NCBI RefSeq assembly: GCF_923081025.1
Contig: NZ_CAKLPZ010000001.1
Location: forward strand, 868,001 to 932,000
Reading direction: 5' to 3'
Length of the DNA stretch: 64,000 nt
Source: Neolewinella maritima
Lineage (GTDB): Bacteria > Bacteroidota > Bacteroidia > Chitinophagales > Saprospiraceae
Position numbers and translations under genes: made by a program. This document shows positions 54,010 through 63,985 of this stretch, in pieces (the first letter of the stretch is position 1; every line of letters starts with the position of its first letter). Under the pieces are notes generated by a model. The model did no database searches. It saw only the letters and a list, made by a program, of their open reading frames with translations, and was not told the origin of the DNA.

Positions 54010-56874
54010 ATGACACGCCGTAGCCCCAGTACCCAGTCCGAAGCCGCGCTGGAAGAACAACTCATGGCGCAGCTGACTACGCTGGGCTACGACCGGGTGA
54101 CGTTGCCGGACGAAGCGGCGCTGCTGACTAACCTGAGGCGGCAATTGGAGCGGCACAACGGCCTGCAGCTCAGCGAGACGGAATATCAGCGCATACTCAA
54201 TCACCTCGATAAGGGCAATGCGTACGACCGGGCGAAGACGCTGCGCGACCGGATGCAATTGCAGCGGGACGACGGTACATCCACCTACGTGCGCTTTCTG
54301 AATACCGAACACTGGTGCCAGAACGAGTACCAGGTGACCAATCAGGTGACGCTGGAGGGCAGCTATAAGAACCGCTATGACGTGACGCTGCTCATCAACG
54401 GGCTGCCGCTGGTGCAGATCGAATTGAAGCGGCGGGGCGTGGAGATGAAGGAGGCGTTCAACCAGATCAACCGCTACCACCGGCACAGCTTTAGGGCGGC
54501 CAGAGGGCTATACCAGTACGTGCAGATATTCGTGATCAGCAACGGGGTGAATACGAAGTACTACGCCAATAACCGGCGGCAGGAATTTAAGCAGACCTTC
54601 TACTGGACGGACGCCGCCAACCAGCGGATCAGTAAGCTGCAGGACTTCGCGCGGGAGTTCCTGGAGAAGTGCCACGTGTCGAAGATGATCTGTAAGTACA
54701 TCGTGCAGCATCATACCTATCGGCTGCTGATGGTGCTGCGGCCCTACCAATACTACGCGGTGGAGGCCATCATCGACCGGGTGAAGAACAGCCGCAAGAA
54801 CGGCTACATCTGGCACACTACGGGCTCGGGCAAGACGCTGACCAGCTTCAAGGCCGCGCAGGTGCTGGTGAAGCTGCCGGAGGTACACAAGGTGGTCTTC
54901 GTGGTGGACCGTAAGGACCTGGACTACCAGACGACGCGGGAGTTCAATGAGTTCAGCAAGGGCAGTGTAGACGGAACGGATAATACCGGGACGCTGGTCA
55001 CCCAGCTGGCGGACGATACCAAACTGATTGTCACCACGATACAGAAGCTCAATACCGCCATCACCGGATCGCGCTACGAAGAGCGGGTGGCTCACCTGCG
55101 GGACAAGCGGGTGGTGTTCATCTTCGACGAGTGCCACCGCAGTCAGTTTGGCGATACCCACCAGCGGATCGTGGCCTTCTTCACCCAGGCGCAGCTGTTC
55201 GGCTTTACGGGTACGCCCATTTTCGCCGATAATGCCGTAGCGGGGCAGGGCGGTAAGCAGACTACGCTGACGCTCTTTGAACGCTGTCTGCACAAGTACG
55301 TGATCACCAATGCGATCAGGGATGAGAACGTGCTCAAGTTCAGTATCGAGTACGTGGGCCGCTACCGGAATAAGGAGGACGGTAACGAAGTCGCCCTGGA
55401 CATCGACGTAGAAGCCATCGACACCCGCGAGCTACTCGATGACCCCGGTCGGCTGGAAAAGGTCACGGACTGGATCATCGCTAACCACGGACGAAAGACC
55501 CACCAGCGGAGGTTCACGGCCATCTTCGCGGTAAGTAGCGTGGATAACCTGATCAAGTACTACGAGCTGTTCCGGGAGCGGGATACGACGGGACTGCGCA
55601 TCGCCACCATTTTCAGCTATACCGCCAACGAAGAAGACCGGGAGGCCGACGGCATGATCGGGGAGCCGGACTTTGACAATGACGGTCCGGCAAACGTGCA
55701 TACCCGCGACCGGCTGGAATCCTTTATCGAAGATTACAACCGGCACTTCGGGACCAGCTTTACTACCCGCGACGGCAAGAAGTTCTATAACTACTACAAG
55801 GATATTGGCAAGCGCATCAAGGACCGCGAAAAGGATACGGCGAGCGACGACGACCGGGTGGATATTCTGCTGGTAGTCAACATGTTCCTGACCGGCTTCG
55901 ACGCCAAGCTGGTCAATACGCTCTACGTAGATAAGAACCTGCGCTACCACGGTCTGATCCAGGCCTTTAGCCGCACCAACCGCATCATTGGGGAGGTGAA
56001 GAGCCAGGGCAATATCGTCAGCTTCCGCAACCTCAAGAAGGCGACCGATGAGGCCATCGCACTATTCTCCAATCCGGAAGCCAAGGAGGTGATCCTGATG
56101 GAGCCCTACGAAGTGTACGTGCAGCGCTTCAACGAGGCGCTGGCGGACCTGATCGAGCTGGTTCCCTCCCCGGAGGCAGTGGACCGGCTGCTGACCGAAG
56201 AAGATGAATTGTCCTTCGTGCAGGCCTTCCGTAAGCTCATCCGCATCGACAACGTACTGACCGGTTTTTCAGAGTACGACATGGACGACGTGGCTATCGA
56301 CCTACAGACCTTCGAGGACTACAAGAGCAAGTACCTGGATATCCGGGACAAGGTCCGCACGGAGGCCAAGCGCAATAAGGTGAGTATCCTCAACGACGTG
56401 GACTTTGAGGTCGAGCTGATCCACCGTGATCAGGTCAACGTCAGCTACATCATCCGGCTACTGACTAATCTGCACACGGCTAAGGAACAGGACAAAGCGG
56501 CCCGCCGCCAGGAGATCACTACGCGTCTGAACAACGAAGTACAACTGCGTAGCAAGCGGGAGCTGATCGAAAAATTCATCGAGCAGGAGCTTCCCCGCGT
56601 GGGCAAGCAGGGGGATGTGGAGCAGGAGTTCACCAACTTCTGGAGCGCCGAACGGCAGCGCGCCACCGTACAGCTCGCCGAGGAAGAGCAACTCTCCGCC
56701 GACGGCCTACAGGGCCTCATTGACACCACTTTATTCAACGGGCGGGAACCCTCCCAGGCGGAGGTACAGGCCGTGATGACCGTACAGCCGAGCATTCTGC
56801 GGCGGACGAGCATCCTGAACCGCGTGCAGCAGCGACTGGCGGAGTTACTGGAGCGATTTTATGATGATATGTAG
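54010..56874 (+). CDS. hsdR: Type I restriction system, endonuclease subunit HsdR
   Basis: A 954-residue translocase-nuclease. The N-terminal PD-(D/E)XK site has Asp124 in NRYDVTLL and Glu138-x-Lys140 in VQIELKRRG. The motor has Walker A TTGSGKTLTS (GSGKT at 272-276), DECH at 373-376 in FDECHRSQFG, FTGTPIF and later helicase motifs (NMFLTGFDAKLVN, QAFSRTNRI). With HsdM and HsdS it cleaves unmodified DNA after translocation. It is separated from hsdS by five inserted genes, yet its composition matches hsdM, so the insertion split an older hsdMSR operon. Confidence 0.95.
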   Translation: MTRRSPSTQSEAALEEQLMAQLTTLGYDRVTLPDEAALLTNLRRQLERHNGLQLSETEYQRILNHLDKGNAYDRAKTLRDRMQLQRDDGTSTYVRFLNTEHWCQNEYQVTNQVTLEGSYKNRYDVTLLINGLPLVQIELKRRGVEMKEAFNQINRYHRHSFRAARGLYQYVQIFVISNGVNTKYYANNRRQEFKQTFYWTDAANQRISKLQDFAREFLEKCHVSKMICKYIVQHHTYRLLMVLRPYQYYAVEAIIDRVKNSRKNGYIWHTTGSGKTLTSFKAAQVLVKLPEVHKVVFVVDRKDLDYQTTREFNEFSKGSVDGTDNTGTLVTQLADDTKLIVTTIQKLNTAITGSRYEERVAHLRDKRVVFIFDECHRSQFGDTHQRIVAFFTQAQLFGFTGTPIFADNAVAGQGGKQTTLTLFERCLHKYVITNAIRDENVLKFSIEYVGRYRNKEDGNEVALDIDVEAIDTRELLDDPGRLEKVTDWIIANHGRKTHQRRFTAIFAVSSVDNLIKYYELFRERDTTGLRIATIFSYTANEEDREADGMIGEPDFDNDGPANVHTRDRLESFIEDYNRHFGTSFTTRDGKKFYNYYKDIGKRIKDREKDTASDDDRVDILLVVNMFLTGFDAKLVNTLYVDKNLRYHGLIQAFSRTNRIIGEVKSQGNIVSFRNLKKATDEAIALFSNPEAKEVILMEPYEVYVQRFNEALADLIELVPSPEAVDRLLTEEDELSFVQAFRKLIRIDNVLTGFSEYDMDDVAIDLQTFEDYKSKYLDIRDKVRTEAKRNKVSILNDVDFEVELIHRDQVNVSYIIRLLTNLHTAKEQDKAARRQEITTRLNNEVQLRSKRELIEKFIEQELPRVGKQGDVEQEFTNFWSAERQRATVQLAEEEQLSADGLQGLIDTTLFNGREPSQAEVQAVMTVQPSILRRTSILNRVQQRLAELLERFYDDM

Positions 56875-56879
56875 GTCGC

Positions 56880-56930
56880 AAAAAAAGCAACCCCCGAACA
56901 GCAGCACCAACGCACCACACCTCCGGGGGT
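56880..56930 (-). terminator. Terminator after the GH5 gene
   Basis: On the minus strand, ACCCCCG (56930-56924) pairs with CGGGGGT (56896-56890) around a 27-base loop, then a seven-T run follows after TGC. The position is 29 bases beyond the GH5 stop. The long loop is unusual. Confidence 0.55.
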
Positions 56931-56958
56931 CACCCTATCAGATCCAGTCCATGCCAGC

Positions 56959-59900
56959 CTATTGCCGCACAAAGCGCTCGGTAAAGCTGCCCGCCGCCTG
57001 CTCCACCCGCAGCACATAGGTGCCGGTGGGTAGGTCGGCTACGCTAATGGTCAGCTGGGTAGCGCCGTCGAAGGGGGCTTGCTGCACGACCGCGCCGCGC
57101 ATGTCCAGGATGCGGTAGCTGCCCGCTTCCTGGTGGAGGCCGGTCACGTAGAGCGTCCGCTGTACCGGATTGGGGAACAGGCCGGGGGTGTCATCCGCGC
57201 GGAAGCTGCCGGCCGGGGCCAGACGCACGCTGCCCGAACCACAGTTGGGGGGTGTAGCGGAATTGCTGAAGTAGACGGTGTAGCCCGCCGTTTTCTCCAC
57301 CAGGGCCAGGTTGGCACCGTCCTTGACAATCCAGTAGTTGCCGTCCAGACCGGCGAAGCCGGAGCCGCTGAGCGTCAGGTCGGGCTGGGCGCGGTCGAAG
57401 CGGTAGGTGAGGGTCGGGCGCAGGTCTACATAGTAGCTGGGCCGACCGTCACGCGTGTTGATCGCAAACTGGTACACGTCGCCGTACTGCGCGCTGTAGT
57501 TGATGCTGAACTGGCGGAAGTTGCCCAGGGCGGGGCCGTCCCGACTAAGTGCGGGACTAGCTGACGCGTCGCCGGTGCCGAGTACGTGCACATTGCTGTA
57601 GCTCAGCTGGTTCAGGGCCGGTAGCGGACTCCCCGACGGTGCACCGAAGGAGCAGGTCGTGGGGTTGCCCGTAGGCGGTGGCGAAGTGCCGTTGCGGGTA
57701 AGGGTGAACCAATTGATGTTCCAGCGCGGACCGGAAGCAAACAGCCGCAGCGTGCGGTCGCCCGCCGGTAGGTCGACCGTGGTGGTGATCGTGCGCCAGT
57801 TCTGCCAGCCGCCGGTATTGGGAATGGCGGTGGTGGCCAGTACCGTGCTGCCGGAGCGGAATTGTACGGCGCCCGTGCTGTACAGACTCGCCACGCGGTA
57901 GCTCACCGTATAGCTGCCGGCGGTGGGTACGGAGAGCCGGTAGTCCAGGTAGTCGCCCTGGTCAATGTAGCCGACGTTGAGTCCGCCGCCCGCGTCGGCG
58001 GTGGCCTGGGTACGGATGCCATTTTCGCGGCAGTAGTCCTCGGCCTGAATGCGCCCGTCGATGGATGCACCAGTGCCGGCACAGGGGTCGGTGGGCGGCG
58101 GCGGTGGCGGGGGGGGCGTACCCGAGCAGGTGATCACGTTGTTCCAGGCCGCGGTGGGGCAGCTGCGGATGACGTAGTTGAGGGTACCGTCGCTGGGAAA
58201 CTTGTCGGCCTCGGCCACGCCCTTGTTTTCCCAGACGTGCACCTCCGAAGGGTCGCCGCCCTTCTTGCGGGCCACGCTCACCTGGCCGGACTGGCTGCCC
58301 AGCACGAAGGTGTTGTTGTATACGGCGATCTTCTCGCCGGTGCGGAAGCCGGTGCCGCGGTCCTGGAAGTCTACGCCGGCCACGACATTGGGCTCACCGT
58401 CGGCCCGGAAGGTGTTGCCGTAGATGAAGGCTTCGGACCCCTTCACGTCGATGAAGGCATCGGCGCTGTTCGCTCCCGAGATCCCCCGGGCGATGAAGTT
58501 GTTGAAGCGTACGATCGTGCTGCGGGTACCCTCCTTGATGTCTACGCCCTCGGCGGTGACGTTGGGCCCGATCGTACAGCTGGCGATCACGTTGTTGTCG
58601 CAGCTGCGGCGGTACTTCGCCTTCGTGCCACCCTCCTCCAGGTGCTGACTCTTATCGGAGCCGACGTAGATGCCCTCCCCGTAGCCGGGCTGGTTGCGAC
58701 CGGTCTCGGTGACCGTACAGCCGCGCACCAGGTTGTTGCTCGATCCGTCGCGCAGGTGGATGGCCTCGTCGCCCACGTCGCTTACCCGCAGGTTGATCAG
58801 CTGGTTGTGGTTGGCATTGTCCAGGATGACGCCCTTAGCGCCGGTCCGGAAGGTCATATCCTTGACCGTCCAGTAGTCGCCCTCCAGGCTGAGCAGGTAG
58901 CCGTTGCTGTTGCTGCTGCCCACGATCACGGGCGGGTTATTGGCATTCTCGCCGCGCAGGGTGATGCGCTGGCTGGCCGTACCGTTGCGGTCCGAAAACA
59001 GGTAGGCGGAGCTAAAGGTGCTACTCAGCGTGTTGCTGATGCGGTAGGTACCCGCGGCTACGACGATCTCCTGTCCGGGCTGTGCCGAGGCCATGCGGTC
59101 ACGGATACACTGTACGGAGCTGCAGACGCCGCCGGTAGCCGGTGGGGGGGGCGTCGGACCGGCGGCGCTACCCCAGTCCGAAATGATCTGCTTAGCCAGC
59201 CTGCCCGAGGGGGTGAGCTGGTTGTTTTGCAGTCCGGCTACGCCCTTGCCGAGCTGCACGGCGTTGGCACCGGTGCTGCCGTCGTCCTCCAGCTTATCGC
59301 TGATGGCCCAGTTGGCGTGGCTGAGCTGGTTTTCGCGCATGAAGTCCAGCCAGTCATCGGTCTTCGTTTCATTGGGCTCGCCCTTGCCCGAAGCCAGTAC
59401 GCTGCCCCATTCGGTGACGAAGAGCGCTATGCCCCTACTCAGCGCGGTGCGCGCTTTGCTACGCAGGTCATCGCCGTGGGTGCCGGCGTAGAAGTGCAGG
59501 GTGTAGGCGGTATTGCGGTCGGGTAGAGGGTTGCCGGCGGCCACATCTACGCGCTGGGAGTAGAAGGGCGTACCCACCACGATCAGGTTGTCGGGGTCGA
59601 TCGCGCGGATCGCGTCGGTCACCGCCTGGGCGTAGTTGCGGATGGTCGACCACGACTGATTGATGGGCTCGTTGTACACCTCATAGATCAGGTTATCGCG
59701 GTTGCCGTAGCGCCGCGCGATCTCGGTAAAGAAGGCGATGGCCTCCGGCTGATACCGCTCCGCCTCGTGGGTGTGCCAGTCGACGATCACGTAGATCCCC
59801 CTGGCGATGGCCGCATCGATGACCGTGGTCACTTTGAGGAGTTGCGCGTCGGGACTGTCCACGTAGCCGCGGCCACCGTCCCAGCTCTCCTTCACGCCCA

Positions 59901-60183
59901 TCGCTACGCGGACCAGCGAGCTGTTCCAGCCGTCGGCCAGGGTATTGACCGTAGCGGCCTTATAGTAGTCGCTCACGTCGCCGGCATTGCTCCAGAACAG
60001 GCTGTTGCCGGCCAGGCTCACCGGCGTACCGCTCTTGTCGACGATACGGTTGCCGTCCACCCGCAAGCGGCCGTGCTGGCTCACGATGGACTGGGCGCTC
60101 AGCGGTCCGCCGCCGAGCAAAAGGAAGAGGAGCAGCATGAGGCTACCCGCACGCACCGGGGTGCGCAAGTAAAATTTTTGCAT
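56959..60183 (-). CDS. Secreted GH5 endoglucanase fused to beta-helix, CBM6 and T9SS tail
   Basis: A 1074-residue multidomain enzyme: signal peptide (1 to about 30, ending LSAQ); GH5 domain about 32-338 with acid/base Glu172 (YEVYNEPIN) and nucleophile Glu258 (VTEWGSV); right-handed parallel beta-helix about 350-680 ([11 protein letters not shown], then N-x-x-V/I-x-x-C turns) like pectate-lyase-type folds; CBM6 about 705-835 ([20 protein letters not shown]); an unrecognised beta-rich module about 840-980; and a T9SS sorting domain from about 1000 ([22 protein letters not shown]). GH5 cleaves beta-glucans; whether the helix is a lyase, epimerase or binding module is unknown. Confidence 0.9.
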   Translation of the reverse strand: MQKFYLRTPVRAGSLMLLLFLLLGGGPLSAQSIVSQHGRLRVDGNRIVDKSGTPVSLAGNSLFWSNAGDVSDYYKAATVNTLADGWNSSLVRVAMGVKESWDGGRGYVDSPDAQLLKVTTVIDAAIARGIYVIVDWHTHEAERYQPEAIAFFTEIARRYGNRDNLIYEVYNEPINQSWSTIRNYAQAVTDAIRAIDPDNLIVVGTPFYSQRVDVAAGNPLPDRNTAYTLHFYAGTHGDDLRSKARTALSRGIALFVTEWGSVLASGKGEPNETKTDDWLDFMRENQLSHANWAISDKLEDDGSTGANAVQLGKGVAGLQNNQLTPSGRLAKQIISDWGSAAGPTPPPPATGGVCSSVQCIRDRMASAQPGQEIVVAAGTYRISNTLSSTFSSAYLFSDRNGTASQRITLRGENANNPPVIVGSSNSNGYLLSLEGDYWTVKDMTFRTGAKGVILDNANHNQLINLRVSDVGDEAIHLRDGSSNNLVRGCTVTETGRNQPGYGEGIYVGSDKSQHLEEGGTKAKYRRSCDNNVIASCTIGPNVTAEGVDIKEGTRSTIVRFNNFIARGISGANSADAFIDVKGSEAFIYGNTFRADGEPNVVAGVDFQDRGTGFRTGEKIAVYNNTFVLGSQSGQVSVARKKGGDPSEVHVWENKGVAEADKFPSDGTLNYVIRSCPTAAWNNVITCSGTPPPPPPPPTDPCAGTGASIDGRIQAEDYCRENGIRTQATADAGGGLNVGYIDQGDYLDYRLSVPTAGSYTVSYRVASLYSTGAVQFRSGSTVLATTAIPNTGGWQNWRTITTTVDLPAGDRTLRLFASGPRWNINWFTLTRNGTSPPPTGNPTTCSFGAPSGSPLPALNQLSYSNVHVLGTGDASASPALSRDGPALGNFRQFSINYSAQYGDVYQFAINTRDGRPSYYVDLRPTLTYRFDRAQPDLTLSGSGFAGLDGNYWIVKDGANLALVEKTAGYTVYFSNSATPPNCGSGSVRLAPAGSFRADDTPGLFPNPVQRTLYVTGLHQEAGSYRILDMRGAVVQQAPFDGATQLTISVADLPTGTYVLRVEQAAGSFTERFVRQ

Positions 60184-60593
60184 GATGTTGTGTTAGTAGG
60201 TTATGGTGTAAATCGAAAGAGGTAGCTGCACGCCAGGTCCAGCTCCGCGCAGGGCGCGAAGCATCAACTAAAGACTAGGTGACTAACTGGGGAAACTTGG
60301 TCGTGCAACCGATTGCAATAATAGGCAAATAAATTTAATATAACGCAATAAAGAGCGGCTAAGAAAATTAAACTTGGCGGTAGAGTATTCAAAAGTGGTG
60401 ACTATTTTATTGCCCTAAAGGATAGGGGAGTGGCCGCGGTCGCAGGTGCGCAGTCTCCCCCGTAAAGCAATAGGGAGGATACTCAGGCGGTAGGGCAGCG
60501 AGCAGAAAAATTTGCGTACTGCTAAGTATCCCGGGTCTACTTTGTGTTCCCAAACCACGCTGCACCAGTCCTGATCAGGTCAGGACCCCACCC
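60184..60593. other. Gene-free divergent region with regulatory signals
   Basis: About 410 bases between the GH5 start (minus) and the SET-domain start (plus), AT-rich in the middle. It contains the palindrome at 60304, a shortened relative of the 18-base repeat (GGTCGCAGGTGC near 60439) and a -7-like TACTTTG at 60538-60544 about 50 bases before the plus-strand ATG. No coding sequence is seen. Confidence 0.4.
60304..60317. promoter_or_regulatory. LacI-type operator candidate before the GH5 gene
   Basis: TGCAACCGATTGCA is a near-perfect 14-base palindrome that contains AANCGNTT, the core of LacI/GalR-family operators. It lies about 120 bases upstream of the GH5 start, in a place to act as an operator. 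No LacI-type regulator is in the window, so the partner is unknown. Confidence 0.5.
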
Positions 60594-61181
60594 ATGATCC
60601 ATCCCGACACCCGACTTCAGCATATCTCCGACGCCGTGGGTTACGGTGTATTTGCCACCGCGCCGATCCCCGCCGGTACGATCGTCTACGTGAAGGATAG
60701 TCTGGAGATCACCGTGGCCCCCGCCGACTTCGACCGGCACGGCCCCGAGATGCAGGCCGTGATCGACAAGTACTCCTACATCGACGAGCGGGGCGACCGC
60801 ATCGTGAGTTGGGATCTGGCCAAGTACGTCAACCACTGCTGTCAGTGCAATACGATCTCCACGGGCTACGGCTTCGAGATGGCCCTGCGCGACATCGCCG
60901 CGGGGGAGCAGCTGACCGACGAATACGGCCTGTTCAATCTCGACGTCGAAATGGAGCTGGCCTGCGATCAGCCCGGCTGCCGCAGGCGTATCGGTCCGGG
61001 TGACTTCGACAAGTACTACCCGCAGTGGGACGAGACGATACGCAGCGTCATTCCCCGATTGTTCGAGGTCGAGCAGCCGCTGGGCAGCTTGCTTACACTG
61101 GAAACGAAGCGGGAGTTAGAAGCGTACCGGGAGGATATGGGGCGGTATAAATCTGTTTATGTCTTGAAGTTGAAGGACTGA
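60594..61181 (+). CDS. SET-domain protein methyltransferase
   Basis: A 195-residue protein with a SET domain: GYGVFATAPIPAGTIVYVKD at the start, then the SAM and lysine-channel motifs YVNHCCQCNT and GEQLTDEYGLFNLD, and a cysteine-bearing segment CDQPGCRRRIG after it. SET proteins methylate protein lysines. Targets in bacteria are mostly unknown; it could modify a ribosomal or DNA-binding protein. It is a single gene between two gene-free stretches. Confidence 0.87.
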   Translation: MIHPDTRLQHISDAVGYGVFATAPIPAGTIVYVKDSLEITVAPADFDRHGPEMQAVIDKYSYIDERGDRIVSWDLAKYVNHCCQCNTISTGYGFEMALRDIAAGEQLTDEYGLFNLDVEMELACDQPGCRRRIGPGDFDKYYPQWDETIRSVIPRLFEVEQPLGSLLTLETKRELEAYREDMGRYKSVYVLKLKD

Positions 61182-61190
61182 CATAGAAAC

Positions 61191-61230
61191 ATTACCGCGG
61201 AGAACCGAAGAGAATCGCAGAGGACCACGG
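61191..61230. repeat. ACCGCGGAGAACC-type dispersed repeat
   Basis: ATTACCGCGGAGAACCGAAG is followed by AGAATCGCAGAGGACCACGG. The unit (C/A)CGCGGAGGAC-like repeats about every 11-14 bases and is related to the inverted repeat at 62929. It lies between the SET gene and the GNAT-nitrilase gene. Confidence 0.5.
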
Positions 61231-61351
61231 CTATCAACGGCAGTATACGAATGACTGCTTCGTACCCCTCCGTGCTACTTTCATTTAGCCCTCCAACTTA
61301 GGCCGCTATCATTTCGTTTCCTCTCTTTACCCCAACCGAAAAACCACCCCT

Positions 61352-62920
61352 ATGGCTAGCCCCTCTACCCCGGAAGTCGAGAACTTCGCCGCCCATGCGG
61401 AGATCGAGAAGGTCGAACTCAAGTACCTCTCCATCGATGAGTACGAGCGGCTGCGTGAAATTATGGAGGAGGCCTACGCCGTGCTGCCCGAAGCCTCCTG
61501 GGACCGCGAGCACATCCAGAAACTCATCGACATCTTTCCGCAGGGACAGATCGCCGTCCACATCAACGGCGAGCTTGCCGGCTGTGCCCTGGCCATCATC
61601 GTAGATTATAAGCAGTTCGGTGACCGGCATACCTACCGCGAGATCACCGGCGACTATACCTTTTTGACCCACAACTCCGACGGGAACACCCTCTACGGGG
61701 TAGATGTATTCGTGCACCCCAAGTACCGCGGACTTCGCCTCGGCCGCCGCATGTACGACTACCGCAAGGAGCTCTGTGAGGAGCTTAATTTGGAGGGGAT
61801 TACCTTCGGCGGCCGCCTGCCGAAGTACCACCTGCACGCCGACGAGCTTACCCCCCGACAGTACATCGAGGCGGTCAAGTCGAAGGACATCCACGACCCC
61901 GTACTGAACTTTCAGTTTGCCAACGATTTCGCCGTCAAGCGCATCATCAAGGACTACCTCGAGGGCGATCACGAAAGCAAGGAGTACGCCGCGCTGCTGA
62001 TGTGGAACAACGTCTACTATACCGCCCCCAGTCGCAAGGCCAGCGTAGACAAGAGCGTGGTACGCCTCGGACTGGTGCAGTGGCAAATGCGCTCCTACAA
62101 AAATCTCGAAGACCTGCTCGAGCAGGCCGAATATTTCGTTGATGCCCTGGCGGCCTACCGCTCCGATTTTGCGCTCTTCCCGGAGTTCTTCAACGCCCCG
62201 CTGATGGCGGCCTACAACGACCTGAAGGAGCCCGTCGCGATCCGCAAGCTCGCCGAGTTCACCGAGCCGATCGTCAAAAAATTCAGTGAGTTTTCGATCT
62301 CCTACAACATCAACATCATCACCGGCTCCATGCCCTCGGTGGAGGAAGACGGCAAGCTGTACAACGTCGGCTACCTCTGCAAGCGCGACGGTACGGTCGA
62401 GAAGTTCTATAAGCTGCACGTCACCCCCGACGAGGCCAAGGTCTGGGGCATGGTAGGCGGCCACACGCTGCGGGCCTTCGACACCGATTGCGGCAAGATC
62501 GGCATCCTCATCTGCTACGACGTCGAATTCCCCGAGCTGCCCCGCCTGCTGGCCGATCAGGAAGTCGACATCCTCTTCGTCCCCTTCCTCACCGACACCC
62601 AGAACGGCTACAGCCGCGTGCGCCACTGCGCCCAGGCCCGCGCCATCGAAAATGAGTGCTACGTAGCCATCGCCGGCTCGGTCGGTAACCTGCCCAAGGT
62701 GCACAATATGGACATCCAGTACGCCCAGTCCATGGTCTTCACCCCCTGCGACTTCGCCTTCCCCAGCAACGGCGTCAAGGCCGAAGCCACCCCCAATACC
62801 GAAATGATCCTGGTGGCCGACGTAGACTTGGATCTGCTCAAAGAGCTACACGAACACGGCAGCGTGCATAATCTGCGGGACCGGCGCAAGGACGTCTATT
62901 CGTTGACGCTCAAAAAGTAG
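61352..62920 (+). CDS. GNAT acetyltransferase / carbon-nitrogen hydrolase fusion
   Basis: A 522-residue two-domain protein. The N-terminal GNAT domain (about 25-190) shows VDVFVHPKYRGLRLGRRMYD, the acetyl-CoA loop. The C-terminal nitrilase domain (about 230-520) has the full triad: Glu278 in ALFPEFFNAPLM, Lys354 in KFYKLHVTPDE and Cys388 in ILICYDVEFPE. The fusion is widespread in bacteria and uncharacterised; it may acetylate and hydrolyse one amide-bearing metabolite. Cytoplasmic. Confidence 0.93.
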   Translation: MASPSTPEVENFAAHAEIEKVELKYLSIDEYERLREIMEEAYAVLPEASWDREHIQKLIDIFPQGQIAVHINGELAGCALAIIVDYKQFGDRHTYREITGDYTFLTHNSDGNTLYGVDVFVHPKYRGLRLGRRMYDYRKELCEELNLEGITFGGRLPKYHLHADELTPRQYIEAVKSKDIHDPVLNFQFANDFAVKRIIKDYLEGDHESKEYAALLMWNNVYYTAPSRKASVDKSVVRLGLVQWQMRSYKNLEDLLEQAEYFVDALAAYRSDFALFPEFFNAPLMAAYNDLKEPVAIRKLAEFTEPIVKKFSEFSISYNINIITGSMPSVEEDGKLYNVGYLCKRDGTVEKFYKLHVTPDEAKVWGMVGGHTLRAFDTDCGKIGILICYDVEFPELPRLLADQEVDILFVPFLTDTQNGYSRVRHCAQARAIENECYVAIAGSVGNLPKVHNMDIQYAQSMVFTPCDFAFPSNGVKAEATPNTEMILVADVDLDLLKELHEHGSVHNLRDRRKDVYSLTLKK

Positions 62921-62928
62921 CCTGAACA

Positions 62929-62974
62929 CGGAGGACGCGGAGTGTGCTTACCTCCGCTCCCTCTGCGTCCTCCG
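62929..62974. repeat. Inverted repeat overlapping the serine hydrolase end
   Basis: CGGAGGACGCGGAG (62929-62942) and CTCTGCGTCCTCCG (62961-62974) pair as inverted arms with one wobble. The right arm lies inside the minus-strand coding end (its last residues read RRTQRERR). It can act as a terminator between convergent genes. Confidence 0.65.
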
Positions 62975-63985
62975 CGGCGAAACCCCCACCGCCAGCCGCC
63001 GCAGCAGTTCCGTGTACACCACCTGCTTACCCGCCGCCGGATTCCCGTCCACCCCCATGCGCACCACGACCATATTCCAGGCGGGGACGATGAGACATAC
63101 ATTATGGTTCAGCCCGCTGGTGTAGGCCGCCGCCGGATGGTCGTCAGTAGCCGGGATGATCCACCAGTTGTAGCCGTAGGTGCCCCGGCCGTCCGTACCG
63201 CGCCGGTCGGTATCGGCCAGGGCCAGCGCCTCGGGTACCTGACTGGTAATGGAGGCCGCCACCCAGGCCGCCGGGATCACCTGCTCGCCCCGCCACGTCC
63301 CGCCCGTGAGGTACAGCAGACCGAAGCGGGCCTGCTCACTGGCCGACATCCGCAGTCCCGTGCCGCCGAAGTTGATCTTCACCGAATCCCCCACGTAGCC
63401 CTCCCCCCACCACTCCCGCTGCTGAATGCCGATGGGGCCTAGCAACCGCTGCCCGAGGTACGCGTTCAGGCTCATCCCCGCAGCCTGCGTCAGCGCCCGA
63501 CCAGCCATGATCATGGCCTCATCCCAGTAGGCGTAGGCCGTACCGGGCTCGAACAGGGGCGGGGCGGGCACGTAGGGGGTCCACGACCAATCCTGGCTCG
63601 GCTCGCCCCAGCGGCTATCCCCCACCGCGTCATAACCACTGGTCATGGTCAGGAAGTGGCGGTAGGTCACCTCCGGGTAGTGCTCCCGCAGCAGTGGCTC
63701 GTGCTCCACTACCGGTTGGTCCAGTCCGATGCGCCCCTCTGCCGCCAGCAGTCCGGCCGCCGCCGCCGTAAAGCTCTTCGTACACGACCAGATATCGTGC
63801 ACCTTGTCGATACTGTCCCCGGCCCACACCAGCTGTCCGTACCGGATCACCAGTACCTCTTCCAGACCGTCCTCCTTGCAGTGCGTCCTCAGGTAGTCCA
63901 GCGCATCGTTCAGCACGTCGGGGTCGATACCTACCTCATCCGGCCGGGCTCGTTCCCAGTCCGCATCCGGGTACACCGTCGCCAC
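62948..63985 (-). CDS. Serine hydrolase, beta-lactamase class C type
   Basis: A 345-residue protein of the class C beta-lactamase / esterase fold with SxxK Ser67-Cys-Thr-Lys70 (WSCTKSF) and the following YAYWDEAM in place of the usual Y-x-N. No signal peptide is evident. It begins at GTG at 63985, but the frame is open to the window edge so the true start may lie beyond it. Its C-terminal residues come from the repeat at 62961. It could be an esterase or peptidase; a true beta-lactamase role is unlikely. Confidence 0.82.
   Translation of the reverse strand: MATVYPDADWERARPDEVGIDPDVLNDALDYLRTHCKEDGLEEVLVIRYGQLVWAGDSIDKVHDIWSCTKSFTAAAAGLLAAEGRIGLDQPVVEHEPLLREHYPEVTYRHFLTMTSGYDAVGDSRWGEPSQDWSWTPYVPAPPLFEPGTAYAYWDEAMIMAGRALTQAAGMSLNAYLGQRLLGPIGIQQREWWGEGYVGDSVKINFGGTGLRMSASEQARFGLLYLTGGTWRGEQVIPAAWVAASITSQVPEALALADTDRRGTDGRGTYGYNWWIIPATDDHPAAAYTSGLNHNVCLIVPAWNMVVVRMGVDGNPAAGKQVVYTELLRRLAVGVSPRRTQRERR

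Noticed and set aside
45696-56874. Prophage or integrative element with integrase
   Set aside because: No integrase, transposase or attachment duplication was found beside the island; the nearest tRNA is far away at 29525.
57862-59526. Long plus-strand frame of 554 codons opposite the GH5 protein
   Set aside because: It mirrors the GC-rich codons of a convincing multidomain enzyme and shows no domain of its own.
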